DNA from: Brevundimonas vesicularis NBRC 12165
Lineage (GTDB): Bacteria > Pseudomonadota > Alphaproteobacteria > Caulobacterales > Caulobacteraceae
Direction: 5' to 3'
Assembly (NCBI RefSeq): GCF_001592205.1
Contig: NZ_BCWM01000020.1
Span: 1-62,001 of the forward strand
Length of the DNA: 62,001 nucleotides
Numbering within the stretch: position 1 is the stretch's first letter; each line of letters starts with the position of its first letter. The notes beneath the pieces were generated by a model. The model was not told the origin of the DNA, made no database searches, and saw nothing but the letters and a program-made list of their open reading frames with translations. The translations under genes and the position numbers were made by a program. This document shows positions 43,223 to 52,813 of this stretch, piece after piece.

Positions 43223-45195
43223 ACCGCCACCTGCGCGCCCAGCTCGACCACGCGGCCGGGCGGGATGTGGAAGAAGTCGGTCGGATTGGCGGCGTTGCGC
43301 ATCAGGAAGATGAACAGCTTGTCCTGCCACAGCGGCATGCCCTGACGCGCCGACGGGATCAGCGAACGGCGACCCAGGAAGAAGCTGGTCGACATGATGT
43401 CGAACTTCAGCCCCTGCTTGCGGCACAGGCCCAGCGCACGCGGCACGTTCGGCGTTTCCATGAAGCCGTAGGTGACCGTAACCTTCTTGAAATCGTCGTT
43501 GATCGGCTCCATCCGCACCCGGTCGGCCTCCTTGACGCGCGGCCGCTCGGAGGTGCGCACGGTCAGGATGACGTTCTTCTCGTGAAGCACCTTGTTGTGC
43601 TTGAGATTGTGCATCAGGGCGACCGGCGCGACGTCGGGATCCGAGGTCAGGAAGATGGCCATGCCCGGCGCACGGTGCGGCGGACGGGCCTGAAGCATCT
43701 CGATCAGATCGTTCAGCGGCAGGCTGTCTTTGCGCGTCTTGGTCGTCAGAATCTGCGTCCCCCGCACCCAGGTCCACATCACCACGACCAGCAGGGCGCC
43801 CAGCACCAGCGGCATCCACGCCCCGTCCGGAATCTTCAGCAGATTGGACGTCAGGAAGACGCTGTCGATGAAGGCGAACGGAATAAGGGTCCCGGCCACC
43901 GCCCACATCGGCCACTTCCAGCCCTTGCGGATGACCGAATAGGCCATCAGCGTATTGACCAGCATGGTGCCGGTCACCGCCACGCCATAGGCTGCGGTCA
44001 GGTTGTGCGAGCTCTGGAACACGACCAGCAGCACCAGCACCCCGACCATCAGGAAGGTGTTGACCGCCGGCACGAAGATCTGGCCGGCCTGGGTCTCGGA
44101 GGTGTTCTTGATGTCGATGCGCGGCAGAAGGCCCAGCTGCACCGCCTGCTGCGTCACCGAGAAGGCGCCGGTGATCACCGCCTGCGAAGCGATGACGGTG
44201 GCGGCAGTCGCTAGGATCAGCATCGGCCAATAGGCGAACTGCGGCACCATGTTCCAGAACGGGTTCTCGGATGCGGCCGGATTGTCCAGGATCAGGGCGC
44301 CCTGGCCCAGATAGTTCAGCGTCAGGCACGGCAGGACGAACGCCAGCCAGCCCATGCGGATCGGCGCCTTCCCGAAATGGCCCATGTCGGCATACAGGGC
44401 CTCAGCCCCGGTGACGGCCAGGAAGACGCTGCCCAGGATCACGAAGCCCAGGAAGCCGTCGTTGAGCAGAAGCATGACGCCATAGTGGGGCGACAGGGCC
44501 CGCAGCACGCTGACGTCGTCGAAGATATGATACAGGCCCAGCGCGCCCAGGCTCAGGAACCAGACGGCGGTGATCGGGCCGAAATACTTGGCCAGGCTGG
44601 CCGTGCCGCGTGACTGGACCAGGAACAGGGCGATCAGGATGCCGGCCGAGATCGGCACGATGAAGGAATCCAGCCGCCCTGCCAGACCCGGCGCGTCCTG
44701 CAGGCCTTCGACGGCGGACAGGACCGAGATGGCGGGCGTGATGATGCCGTCGCCATAGAACAGGGCTGCGCCGCAAACGCCCAAGATGAAGATCCAGGCG
44801 CTGCGTCGCCCGACCGCGAACTGGGCCAGCGCCATTAGCGACAGGGTGCCGCCCTCGCCCTTGTTGTCGGCGCGCATCAGGAAGAAGACGTATTTGAACG
44901 TCACCACCACCATCAGCGCCCAAAACGCCAGCGACACGACGCCGATCACGGCCAGATCGCCGCCGACGCCGGAGCGCGCATGGTCGATCGCTTCGCGCAG
45001 GGCGTAGAGCGGGCTGGTGCCGATGTCGCCGAACACCACGCCGATCGCGCCGATGGTCAGGGCCCAGAAGCCGCCGTGCTTGGCGGCCTGGCCGCCCGAG
45101 ATGTGGGATTCCGGACCCGTGGCGTGGGTGGGCTTGTCCGGCGTGTTCGACGCGGGCGAGGGAGCGCTCGCGTCGTGGGGAGTGTCCCCGGCCAT
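43219..45195 (-). CDS. kup: KUP-family potassium uptake protein
   Basis: From ATG 45195 it has 658 aa; GGAGG eight bases upstream decides this start over 45258. The N-terminal cytosolic part is followed by about 12 TM segments: GAIGVVFGDIGTSPLYALREAI, FWALMVVVTFKYVFFLMRADNKGEGGTLSLMALAQF, FYGDGIITPAISVLSAVEGL and SQAVITGAFSVTQQAVQLGLLPR are family blocks. The C-terminal cytosolic domain ends near a FHIPPGRVVELGAQV motif. It imports K+ with protons. It leads the kup-rsmB-rpe-heparinase-purH string and is divergent from the Rrf2 gene. Confidence 0.96.
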   Translation of the reverse strand: MAGDTPHDASAPSPASNTPDKPTHATGPESHISGGQAAKHGGFWALTIGAIGVVFGDIGTSPLYALREAIDHARSGVGGDLAVIGVVSLAFWALMVVVTFKYVFFLMRADNKGEGGTLSLMALAQFAVGRRSAWIFILGVCGAALFYGDGIITPAISVLSAVEGLQDAPGLAGRLDSFIVPISAGILIALFLVQSRGTASLAKYFGPITAVWFLSLGALGLYHIFDDVSVLRALSPHYGVMLLLNDGFLGFVILGSVFLAVTGAEALYADMGHFGKAPIRMGWLAFVLPCLTLNYLGQGALILDNPAASENPFWNMVPQFAYWPMLILATAATVIASQAVITGAFSVTQQAVQLGLLPRIDIKNTSETQAGQIFVPAVNTFLMVGVLVLLVVFQSSHNLTAAYGVAVTGTMLVNTLMAYSVIRKGWKWPMWAVAGTLIPFAFIDSVFLTSNLLKIPDGAWMPLVLGALLVVVMWTWVRGTQILTTKTRKDSLPLNDLIEMLQARPPHRAPGMAIFLTSDPDVAPVALMHNLKHNKVLHEKNVILTVRTSERPRVKEADRVRMEPINDDFKKVTVTYGFMETPNVPRALGLCRKQGLKFDIMSTSFFLGRRSLIPSARQGMPLWQDKLFIFLMRNAANPTDFFHIPPGRVVELGAQVAV

Positions 45196-45363
45196 GCGTA
45201 TCCTCCGGGTCTCCGACGCGGCGTCGGTCCCTTCAAAGCGGCGAGCCTTTAGGCTCATTCCACGCGGTCTTCAATCGCGCCGCAGCGGATTCGGTTTCGG
45301 CGTTCTGCGGCGCGATTTGTGATTCGGCCCCTGAACGCCTATTTTCGCATCAGGAACAGAACC

Positions 45364-45834
45364 ATGTCAGACAGCCAACGCTTCCCCGTCGCCGCCCACG
45401 CCCTGGCCTATATGGCCCACAAGGGCGCGTTCGGGCCTGCGCAGGCGATGCCCAGCGGCGTGCTGGCGTCCTCGATCCCGACCAATCCCGTCGTGGTGCG
45501 CCGCGTGACCGCCCTTCTGGCCAAGGCCGGGCTGATCGCCACCCGTCCGGGCGCGACCGGCGGCTCCTGGCTGTTGCGCCAGCCCGAGGACATTCGGCTG
45601 GATCAGGTGCTGAAGGCGGTGAACGGCTGCGCCCACATCGGCTCGCCCCCCGCCGGCGCCAAGGGCTGCCCGATCAGCGAACACATTCCGCGTCAGGTCG
45701 CCAAAGCCCTGACCGCCGCCGACGAGGCCGCGACCGAGGCCCTGTCCAAGATCACCATCGCGGACCTTCTGGCCGAAAACCCGATCTCGCTGGCGGCCTT
45801 TGCGCCGCACAAGTCCTGCCCCGTCGCGGCCTGA
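45364..45834 (+). CDS. Rrf2-family transcriptional regulator
   Basis: From ATG 45364 it has 156 aa. The HTH region SDSQRFPVAAHALAYMAHKGAFGPAQAMPSGVLASSIPTNPVVVRRVTALLAKAGLIATRPGATGGSWLL is a standard Rrf2 wing. Later cysteines occur as GCAHIG, GCPISEH and a C-terminal KSCPVAA; the three-Cys Fe-S spacing of IscR/NsrR is not present. It is closest to the YwnA-like branch. It is seven bases upstream of an SDR gene, which it may control. Confidence 0.9.
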   Translation: MSDSQRFPVAAHALAYMAHKGAFGPAQAMPSGVLASSIPTNPVVVRRVTALLAKAGLIATRPGATGGSWLLRQPEDIRLDQVLKAVNGCAHIGSPPAGAKGCPISEHIPRQVAKALTAADEAATEALSKITIADLLAENPISLAAFAPHKSCPVAA

Positions 45835-45841
45835 TCGCGCC

Positions 45842-46639
45842 GTGAACCGAACCGTTCTGATCACCGGCGCCTCAGCCGGCATCGGCGCGGCCTTGGCCCG
45901 GATTTATGCGGCCGAGGGTTGGAATGTGATTCTGACGGCGCGTCGCCAAGCCCCGCTGCAGGCGCTGGCTGACGAACTGACCGCCGCCCACGGCGTGACC
46001 GCGACCGTCATCCCCGAAGACCTGTCCGACCCCGCAGCGCCCGAGCGGCTGGTCGCGACCATCGAGGCCCGCGGCCTGACCGTCGACGGCCTGGTCAACA
46101 ATGCGGGTTTCAGTCGGGTCACCGGCTTTCTGGATACCGACCTGGGCGCCCACCGCGCCATGATCCAGGTCATGCTGACCGCGCCGGTCGAGCTGTCGCG
46201 CCTGTTGCTGCCCGGCATGATCCAAGGCGGCTTCGGCCGGGTGCTGAACGTCGCCTCGCTGGCCGGCCAGATGCCCGCGACGGGCGGCGACACCCTGTAC
46301 GGACCGATCAAGAGCTTCCTGATCAAGGCGTCACAAGGCGTGCATCTTGAGACGCAGGGGACCGGCATTCACGTCACCGTGCTGAACCCCGGGTACACCC
46401 TGACCGAGTTCCACGACGTCAACGGCTCGCGCGAGCAGGTCTCCAGCGCCTATCCGGCCTGGATGTGGATGGACGCCGCGCGCGTGGCGCGCATCGGCTA
46501 TGACGCCTGCGAGGCCAACCGTCCCAGCGTCACACCCGGCGTCATGAACAATGTCATGGCCGGACTGGCCCGCTTCCTGCCCGATGGCTTGGCGCTCCGC
46601 ATGGTGGCGAACCACGCGAAGCGGCTGGACCGGATCTGA
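45842..46639 (+). CDS. short-chain dehydrogenase/reductase
   Basis: From GTG 45842 (MNRTVLITGASAGIG) it has 265 aa. Classical SDR features are the TGASAGIGAALARI cofactor loop, NNAGFSRV, a serine in NVASLAGQ and the Tyr-Lys pair in TLYGPIKSF. The C-terminal half includes VTVLNPGYTLTEFHD. The likely cofactor is NADPH because of the basic RRQ after strand 2. The substrate is unknown. It ends exactly against the stop of the convergent lpd, with no bases between. Confidence 0.9.
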   Translation: MNRTVLITGASAGIGAALARIYAAEGWNVILTARRQAPLQALADELTAAHGVTATVIPEDLSDPAAPERLVATIEARGLTVDGLVNNAGFSRVTGFLDTDLGAHRAMIQVMLTAPVELSRLLLPGMIQGGFGRVLNVASLAGQMPATGGDTLYGPIKSFLIKASQGVHLETQGTGIHVTVLNPGYTLTEFHDVNGSREQVSSAYPAWMWMDAARVARIGYDACEANRPSVTPGVMNNVMAGLARFLPDGLALRMVANHAKRLDRI

Positions 46640-48037
46640 TCAGATGTGGATGGCGTGCCCGAGGGCGCGCAGGCTGGCCTCGTGGAAGGCCTCGCCCAGG
46701 GTCGGGTGGACATGGATGGTTCCGGCCACGTCTTCCAGCACCGCCCCCATCTCCATCATCTGCGCAAAGCTGTTGGACAGTTCCGACACATGCTGGCCTA
46801 CCGCCTGGATGCCCAGGATGCGATGATCGCCCTTGTTCGCGATCACCCGCACGAAGCCGCCGTCCTCGCCCGCCTCGATGGCCAGGGCGCGGCCGATTGC
46901 GGCGAAGGGGAAGACCGACTGGATCACATCGTCGCGGCCCGCGACCTCGTTCGGCCCCAGACCGGCCGAAACGATTTCCGGCTCGGTGAAACAGACGGCG
47001 GCGATGGTTACGGGATCGAAGATGCGGTCGTGGCCGGCGATGATTTCGGCGACCACCTCGCCCTGGGCCGAGCCTTTGTGCGCCAGCATGGGTTCGCCGG
47101 TCAGGTCGCCGACCGCCCAGACGTTCTTCATGCTGGTGGCGCAGCGCTGGTCGATCTTCACGAATGGCCCGGCCATGGCCACGCCCATGTTTTCCAGACC
47201 CCAGCCTTGCGTACGCGGACGCCGACCGACCGTGACCAGCACCTTGTCGGCGTCCAGTTGCAGCGGCTCGCCGTCCTTCGTCGTGATCGACAGCTTACCG
47301 TCACCGAAGCCCCCAGCGCGCGCGCCCAGGTGCAGCTCGACACCATGCTTCTCCAGCCACTTGGCGACCGGATCGGTCAGGGCCTTGTCGTAGAGCGGCA
47401 GGATACGCTCGGCCATTTCGACGATGGCCACCTCGGCGCCCAGCTTGCGATAGGCGATGCCCAGTTCCAGGCCGATATAGCCGCCGCCCACGACGACCAG
47501 CTTCTTGGGGACCTCTGACAGGCTCAGCGCCTCGGTCGATGAAATGACGTCGCCGCCGAAGGGCAAGAAGGGCAGTTCGACCGGCTCGGACCCCGTCGCC
47601 AGGATGACGTGTTCGGCAGTGATACGGATGTCGCCTTCGTCGGTCTTCACCACGCAGGTCTTGGCGTCGGCGAACTCGGCCCAGCCCTTGATCACCTTGA
47701 CCTTGGCCTTCTTCAGCAGGGCCGAGACCCCGGCGTTCAGCTTACGGACGATGCCGTCCTTCCATTCGACCGTCTGCGACAGGTCGATGGCCGGCGCCGC
47801 CGCCGTGATGCCCAGCGTCCCGCCGCCGGCCGCCTTGGCCACCGTCTCGAACTTGCCCGCCGCATGGATGATGGCCTTGGACGGAATGCAGCCGACGTTC
47901 AGGCAGGTGCCGCCCAGCCCATCGCCGCCGTCCACCAGCACGGTGTCGAGGCCCAGCTGGCCGCAGCGAATGCCGGCGACATAGCCGCCGGTGCCCGCCC
48001 CGATGATCAGGACTTTGGTTTTCAGGGTCTGGGTCAA
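46640..48037 (-). CDS. lpdA: dihydrolipoyl dehydrogenase (E3)
   Basis: The 465-aa protein starts with TTG 48037, overlapping the upstream stop (TTGA). It is a flavoprotein with [22 protein letters not shown] for FAD and the redox pair Cys45/Cys50 in [33 protein letters not shown] binds NAD, and the C-terminal base region is [14 protein letters not shown]. It reoxidises lipoamide for the E2 encoded upstream, completing the Bkd complex in one operon. Confidence 0.96.
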   Translation of the reverse strand: MTQTLKTKVLIIGAGTGGYVAGIRCGQLGLDTVLVDGGDGLGGTCLNVGCIPSKAIIHAAGKFETVAKAAGGGTLGITAAAPAIDLSQTVEWKDGIVRKLNAGVSALLKKAKVKVIKGWAEFADAKTCVVKTDEGDIRITAEHVILATGSEPVELPFLPFGGDVISSTEALSLSEVPKKLVVVGGGYIGLELGIAYRKLGAEVAIVEMAERILPLYDKALTDPVAKWLEKHGVELHLGARAGGFGDGKLSITTKDGEPLQLDADKVLVTVGRRPRTQGWGLENMGVAMAGPFVKIDQRCATSMKNVWAVGDLTGEPMLAHKGSAQGEVVAEIIAGHDRIFDPVTIAAVCFTEPEIVSAGLGPNEVAGRDDVIQSVFPFAAIGRALAIEAGEDGGFVRVIANKGDHRILGIQAVGQHVSELSNSFAQMMEMGAVLEDVAGTIHVHPTLGEAFHEASLRALGHAIHI

Positions 48038-48492
48038 CGATAGGCCTCAAGGCGGGTGCTGAACTGCGGAGGAACTTGCTGGGGCTCGAAAACGCGGACC
48101 GCGCCGGTCTGGGTTTCCATGGCCAGTACGACGTCGCCGGGTTTGACGCGCTGAAAATCGACGCAAATCATGCCTTGATAGCCGCCCAACGGACGGGCGG
48201 TTTCCGCAGCGGTCAGGGTGTATGTCTGTTGCGGGGCGCCTTGAAGCGTTTCCAGTCTGACGATGGTCGCCTTGGACTGAATGACCTCGATGGTCGGCGT
48301 CCGGCTGGGTTCCGGCAAACGCTCCACCGTCGTCACGCGCGCGATGAACAGCGCCGGCCCATCGGTCCGTAGCAGAGACGACCAAGCCGGCGGCGGCTCG
48401 GGAATGCAGGCGTTAGCGGACGAGGCGACAACGCCGACGGCTGCCAGCAGGCTGGCGCCGATGGTCAGCGCTTTGACTTTGACTTGCCGCAT
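48034..48492 (-). CDS. small exported protein inside the bkd operon
   Basis: From ATG 48492 it has 152 aa. A Sec signal peptide ([23 protein letters not shown], cleavage near residue 28) is followed by a mature domain of alternating strands: [42 protein letters not shown] and [15 protein letters not shown]. No family recognised; it has a single-domain beta look. It lies between E2 and E3 and overlaps the lpd start by 4 bp, so its translation is coupled to lpd. A strong hairpin lies just upstream. Confidence 0.75.
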   Translation of the reverse strand: MRQVKVKALTIGASLLAAVGVVASSANACIPEPPPAWSSLLRTDGPALFIARVTTVERLPEPSRTPTIEVIQSKATIVRLETLQGAPQQTYTLTAAETARPLGGYQGMICVDFQRVKPGDVVLAMETQTGAVRVFEPQQVPPQFSTRLEAYR

Positions 48493-48513
48493 CACATTAC
48501 CCTTTCGATTCCC

Positions 48514-48547
48514 GATGATCCTCTCTCGGCGAGGAGAGAGGATCATC
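48514..48547 (-). repeat. 14-bp perfect hairpin in the bkdB downstream gap
   Basis: Arms GATGATCCTCTCTC (48514-48527) and its exact complement (48534-48547) flank the loop GGCGAG. The hairpin is in the 131-bp gap between the E2 stop and the exported-protein start, ending 21 bases before that start. No T-run follows on the minus strand, so it may stabilise or process the operon mRNA rather than end it. Confidence 0.6.
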
Positions 48548-48623
48548 AAGAGCCATGGCGCCAAATTCGAGGTGATAGCCATAGGCGCGGGCGGACCTCG
48601 CTTTCCCGCTTAGAAAATGGGCA

Positions 48624-50288
48624 TCACCCCATCCACAGCGTCGCCGGGTTTTCCAGAAGCCCCTTGATCCGCTGCACGAACACCGCCGCGTCGTGACCGT
48701 CGACGATGCGGTGATCGAAGCTGGACGACAGGTTCATCATCTTGCGCACGACCATCTGGCCGTCCTTGACCACGATCCGTTCGGCGATCTTGTTCGGACC
48801 GACGATGGCGACCTCGGGGTGGTTGATGATCGGGGTGTGGACCACCCCGCCCAGCGTGCCCAGCGAGGTGATGGTGATGGTCGAACCCGACAGTTCCTCG
48901 CGCTTGGCCGAACCGTCCTTGGCCGCGCCCGAGACGCGGGCGATTTCCAGCGCCGTCTCGTAGGGGTCGCGCGCCTCGGCGTGTCGCACCACTGGCACCA
49001 TGAGACCGTTCGGAGTCTGGGCGGCGATGCCCAGATGGACCGGGGCGTGCTGGGTCAGGACGCCGGCTTCGTCGTCATAGGTGGCGTTGATCTGGGGCTG
49101 GTCGCGCAGGGCGACCACGATGGCGCGGGCGATAAAGGGCAGGACGTTCAGCTTGGGCTGATCCTTGGACTTCGTCGCGTTCAGGTGGGCACGCAGCTCC
49201 TCCACCGCCGTCATGTCGATTTCCTCGACATAGGTGATGTGGGGAATGCGGCGCACGCTCTCGGCCATCTTCTCCGCAATCTTGCGGCGCAGGCCGATGA
49301 TCTTGACCTCGGTCGTCCCTTGCGCCTTCGCATAGGTCGAGCCGCCGCCGGACGGCGCCGACGCGGGTTGCGAACCGCCGCGCGCGATGAAGCCGTCCAG
49401 ATCCTCGTGCGTGATCCGACCCGCCGGGCCGGAACCGGGCACGAAGGTCAGATCGACGCCCAGATCCCGAGCGCGATTGCGCACGGCCGGCGAGGCCGAC
49501 GGGCGTTCGCCGGGCGCACGTCCCGTCAGGGCGGGAACGGGCTTGGAGGGCGCAGTCGCTGAAGTCGCGCTTTGAGCCGTCGGAATCGCGGCGGAAGCCG
49601 TCGTCGCATTCTCGGTCGGCTTGGAGGCCGGTTTCGGCGCCGCGACGGGCGTCGAGACATTGCCCCGGCCCTCGACATCGAACGCGACCAGCGGCCCGCC
49701 GACCGGCACCGACTTGCCCGCCTCGCCGTACAGGGCGACGACGGTTCCGGCGACCGGCGAGGTGATCTCGACCGTGGCCTTGTCGGTCATGATGTCAGCG
49801 ATGATCTGGTCTTCCTCCACCGCGTCCCCGACCTTGACGTGCCAGCCGACCAGTTCGGCCTCGGCCGTGCCTTCGCCGACGTCGGGCAGTTTGAAGACAT
49901 AGTTGCCGGATGTCGGCGCCTCGACAGCGGGGGCTGCCGTCGTTTCGACCTTCGGCTCCTCGGCGATCACGGGCGCGGGGTCCGGCTTTGCGGCGGCGGG
50001 GGCGACGGGGGCGACGGGCGTCGGGGCGTCATCGGCATTGCCCGCCCCCTCGACCTCGAACTCCACCAGGGGGCCGCGCACCGGCACCATGGCGCCGGGT
50101 TCGCCGTGCAGGGCGACGACCTTGCCGCTGACCGGAGCGGTGATCTCGACCGTGGCCTTGTCGGTCATGACGTCGGCGACGATCTGATCCTCGGCGACGG
50201 TGTCGCCGACTTTGACGTGCCAGCCGACCAGTTCGGCCTCGGCGGTGCCTTCGCCCACGTCGGGCAGTTTGAAGACGAAACGACCCAT
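48624..50288 (-). CDS. bkdB: branched-chain 2-oxoacid dehydrogenase E2 (lipoamide acyltransferase)
   Basis: The 554-aa protein has two lipoyl domains (1-80, lipoyl Lys44; 127-205, Lys170, each in MTDKATVEI). Pro/Ala linkers, a peripheral-subunit-binding domain (SPAVRNRARDLGVDLTFVPGSGPAGRITHEDL, about 265-300) and the acyltransferase domain follow, with His526 and Asp530 in DHRIVDGHD. Two lipoyl domains are more than the usual single one of Bkd E2. It starts at ATG 50288, two bases after the E1 beta stop codon. It carries the acyl group from E1 to CoA. Confidence 0.95.
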   Translation of the reverse strand: MGRFVFKLPDVGEGTAEAELVGWHVKVGDTVAEDQIVADVMTDKATVEITAPVSGKVVALHGEPGAMVPVRGPLVEFEVEGAGNADDAPTPVAPVAPAAAKPDPAPVIAEEPKVETTAAPAVEAPTSGNYVFKLPDVGEGTAEAELVGWHVKVGDAVEEDQIIADIMTDKATVEITSPVAGTVVALYGEAGKSVPVGGPLVAFDVEGRGNVSTPVAAPKPASKPTENATTASAAIPTAQSATSATAPSKPVPALTGRAPGERPSASPAVRNRARDLGVDLTFVPGSGPAGRITHEDLDGFIARGGSQPASAPSGGGSTYAKAQGTTEVKIIGLRRKIAEKMAESVRRIPHITYVEEIDMTAVEELRAHLNATKSKDQPKLNVLPFIARAIVVALRDQPQINATYDDEAGVLTQHAPVHLGIAAQTPNGLMVPVVRHAEARDPYETALEIARVSGAAKDGSAKREELSGSTITITSLGTLGGVVHTPIINHPEVAIVGPNKIAERIVVKDGQMVVRKMMNLSSSFDHRIVDGHDAAVFVQRIKGLLENPATLWMG

Positions 50289-50289
50289 C

Positions 50290-51414
50290 TTATCGACCTC
50301 CCGTCATGACGCTCTTCAAGGCGTCTGCGACCCTTTGCGGTCCGGGGAAATATTCCCATTCGAAAGCGTGCGGATAGGGCGTGTCCCAGCCGGTGACGCG
50401 CGCGATCGGCGCTTCCAGGGAATAGAAGCAGCGCTCCTGCACGAGAGCCGACAGCTCGCCGCCGAAGCCCGAGGTCTTGGGCGCCTCATGCACGATGACG
50501 CAGCGGCCGGTCTTCTTCACCGAGGCCTCGATGGCTTCGATGTCCAGCGGCACGAGCGAGCGCAGGTCGATGACCTCGGCGTCCACGCCCGCGTGTTCCG
50601 CGCCGGCCAGGGCGACCCAGACCATGGTCCCATAGGCCAGGATGGTGACGTCGTTTCCTTCGCGCATCACGCGCGCCTTGCCGATGGGCTCGACATATTT
50701 TCCGGTCGGGACCTGGGCCAGATCCTGGGCCTTCCACGGGCTGACCGGCTTCTCGTGCCAGCCATCGAACGGCCCATTATAGAGGCGTTTCGGCTCGAAG
50801 AAGACGACCGGATCGTCATCCTCGATGGCGGCGGTCAGCAGGCCCTTCGCGTCATAGGGGTTTGACGGAATGACGACCTTCAGGCCCGCGATATGGGTGA
50901 ACAGGCTTTCCGGCGACTGGCTGTGGGTCTGCCCCCCGAAGATGCCGCCGCCATAGGGGCTGCGCACCGTGATCGGCGAAGTGAACTGACCGCCCGAGCG
51001 GTAGCGCATCTTGGCCGCTTCCGAGACAATCTGATCGTAGGCCGGATAGATGTAGTCGGCGAACTGGATCTCCACGACGGGACGCAGGCCATAGGCGCCC
51101 ATGCCGATGGCGGCGGCGACGATGCCGCATTCAGAGATCGGGGCGTCGAAGCTGCGGGTCAGGCCGTGCTTCTGCTGCAGCTTGTCGGTGACGCGGAAGA
51201 CGCCGCCGAAATAGCCGGCGTCCTCGCCGAACGACAGGACGTTGGCGTCTTCCGCCATCTTGACGTCGATGGCCGAGTTCAGCGCCTGAATCATGTTCAT
51301 CGGCACGATTCCGGCGCCCGAGGCCTGCGAGGCCGGAGCGTCATTTTGATCGACCATGTCCGGCTCGACGCCGTCGTTGCGATCGGCGTCGGTGAAGGTA
51401 GTTTGCTCGCTCAT
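50290..51414 (-). CDS. bkdA2: 2-oxoisovalerate dehydrogenase E1 component, beta subunit
   Basis: From ATG 51414 it has 374 aa with an unusual ~40-residue acidic N-terminal extension before the conserved MNMIQALNSAIDVKMAEDANVLSFGEDAGYFGGVFRVTDKL. Other motifs are DAPISECGIVAAAIGMGAYGLRPVVEIQFADYIYPAYDQI, RSPYGGGIFGGQTHSQSPE, VVIPSNPYDAKGLL and the C-terminal VTGWDTPYPHAFEWEYFP. It pairs with E1 alpha to decarboxylate branched-chain 2-oxoacids with TPP. It lies two bases after the E1 alpha stop. Confidence 0.95.
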   Translation of the reverse strand: MSEQTTFTDADRNDGVEPDMVDQNDAPASQASGAGIVPMNMIQALNSAIDVKMAEDANVLSFGEDAGYFGGVFRVTDKLQQKHGLTRSFDAPISECGIVAAAIGMGAYGLRPVVEIQFADYIYPAYDQIVSEAAKMRYRSGGQFTSPITVRSPYGGGIFGGQTHSQSPESLFTHIAGLKVVIPSNPYDAKGLLTAAIEDDDPVVFFEPKRLYNGPFDGWHEKPVSPWKAQDLAQVPTGKYVEPIGKARVMREGNDVTILAYGTMVWVALAGAEHAGVDAEVIDLRSLVPLDIEAIEASVKKTGRCVIVHEAPKTSGFGGELSALVQERCFYSLEAPIARVTGWDTPYPHAFEWEYFPGPQRVADALKSVMTGGR

Positions 51415-51416
51415 GG

Positions 51417-52676
51417 TCAGACCCCCACCTCGCGGCGCTGTTCGATCAGGCGCCAGTCTTCGGTCGCATAGACCTCCTCGAACATCGTCTTCACGCTGGG
51501 GCGCGACTGGCCCAGGGTGCCGATGGCTTCGGATTCCTTGCCGGCGGCGCGGACCTTCTCGACGGCGTCCTTCAGGGCGGCGGCGTGACGCTCGTCGTCC
51601 CATTCGCCGAGGACGGTCAGATGCTGGCGCAGACGTTCGATCGGATCGCCCAGCGGCCATTTCTCATGCTCGTCGCCGGGGCGATAGCGGCTGGGGTCGT
51701 CGGAGGTCGAGTGCGGGGCGCCGCGATAGGTGAACAGCTCGATCACCGTCGCCCCTTGGTTCGACCGCGCCCGTTCCTCGGCCCACTGGGTCGCCGCCCA
51801 GACCGCCAGGAAGTCGTTGCCGTCCACCCGCAGGGCCGGCAGGCCATAGCCGATGGCCTTGGAGGCGAAGGTCGTCTCAAGCCCGCCGGCGATACCCTGG
51901 AAGGAGCTGATGGCCCACTGGTTGTTGACGACGTTCAGAATGACCGGGGCGCGATAGACGCTGGCGAAGGTCAGGGCGTTGTGGAAATCGCCTTCGGCCG
52001 TGGCGCCATCGCCGATCCAGCTGATGGCGATCTTGTCGTCGCCCTTGTAGGCGCTGGCCATGGCCCAGCCCACGGCCTGCGGCACCTGGGTGCCCAGATT
52101 GCCGCTGATGGTGAAGAAGCCGTAGTCCTTGGCCGAGTACATGATCGGCAACTGGCGGCCTTTGATCGGATCTTCGGCGTTCGAATAGATCTGGTTCATC
52201 ATCGCGACCAGCGGATAACCGCGCGCGATCAGAAGCCCCTGCTGGCGATAGGTGGGGAAGCCCATGTCCTCGCGGCTCAGGATCATGCCCTGCGCGACCG
52301 CGATAGCCTCTTCGCCGGTGCACTTCATATAGAAGCTGGTCTTGCCCTGGCGGTGGGCGCGGTGCATCCGGTCGTCGAAGGCGCGCGTCAGGATCATGGC
52401 CTTCAGGCCCCGGCGCATCGTCTCGGGATCCAGGCGAGGGTTCCACGGACCGACTGCGACGCCCTCATCATCCAGCACCCGAATCAGGCGGAAGGCGAGA
52501 TCGCGCATCTGATAGGGCGTCGACCCGACCTCGGGCCGTTCGACGACACCGGCAGGGTCCATCTGCAGATGGCTGAAGTCCGGCGTATCGCCGGGACGGC
52601 CGGACGGCTCCGGCACGCGCAAGGACAGGGGCTGGCTGTTCTTTTTGTTCATTTTATCGTTCATGCGGGCGTCCAT
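51417..52676 (-). CDS. bkdA1: 2-oxoisovalerate dehydrogenase E1 component, alpha subunit
   Basis: From ATG 52676 it has 419 aa; ATGs at 52664 and 52652 are alternatives, and an open frame to 52814 overlaps the divergent gene and is unlikely. Bkd-specific sequence includes RAFDDRMHRAHRQGKTSFYMKCTGEEAIAVAQ, MMNQIYSNAEDPIKGRQLPIMYS and FFTISGNLGTQVPQAVGWAMA. The TPP motif is GDGATAEGDFHNALTFASVYRAPVILNVVNN. It is close to Pseudomonas BkdA1. It leads the operon E1 alpha, E1 beta, E2, exported protein, lpdA. Confidence 0.95.
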   Translation of the reverse strand: MDARMNDKMNKKNSQPLSLRVPEPSGRPGDTPDFSHLQMDPAGVVERPEVGSTPYQMRDLAFRLIRVLDDEGVAVGPWNPRLDPETMRRGLKAMILTRAFDDRMHRAHRQGKTSFYMKCTGEEAIAVAQGMILSREDMGFPTYRQQGLLIARGYPLVAMMNQIYSNAEDPIKGRQLPIMYSAKDYGFFTISGNLGTQVPQAVGWAMASAYKGDDKIAISWIGDGATAEGDFHNALTFASVYRAPVILNVVNNQWAISSFQGIAGGLETTFASKAIGYGLPALRVDGNDFLAVWAATQWAEERARSNQGATVIELFTYRGAPHSTSDDPSRYRPGDEHEKWPLGDPIERLRQHLTVLGEWDDERHAAALKDAVEKVRAAGKESEAIGTLGQSRPSVKTMFEEVYATEDWRLIEQRREVGV

Positions 52677-52710
52677 ATCCGTTCTGGGGTCCGTCCGTGT
52701 TTCCTCTGGA

Positions 52711-52776
52711 CGTGTGATAACACGACCCCTAAGCAGGTGCTCGCTCAATTTGACCTTGCGCAATCCCGATATCGGG
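52711..52776. promoter_or_regulatory. three palindromes in the bkd / Lrp-gene divergent region
   Basis: The 137-bp divergent gap holds CGTGTGATAACACG (52711-52724), TTGCGCAA (52756-52763) and CCCGATATCGGG (52765-52776), all perfect. The AT-rich TTTTATTTCGCGATAATCAT just beyond may add a fourth site. Multiple spaced sites fit an Lrp-type octamer wrapping DNA, as known for BkdR of Pseudomonas. Confidence 0.5.
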
Positions 52777-52813
52777 TATTTTATTTCGCGATAATCATAA
52801 TCGGAGAAACGCA

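Noticed and set aside
41834..44329. RsmB as an 831-aa fusion
   Set aside because: The extension lies inside kup in another frame; ATG 43222 couples to the kup stop.
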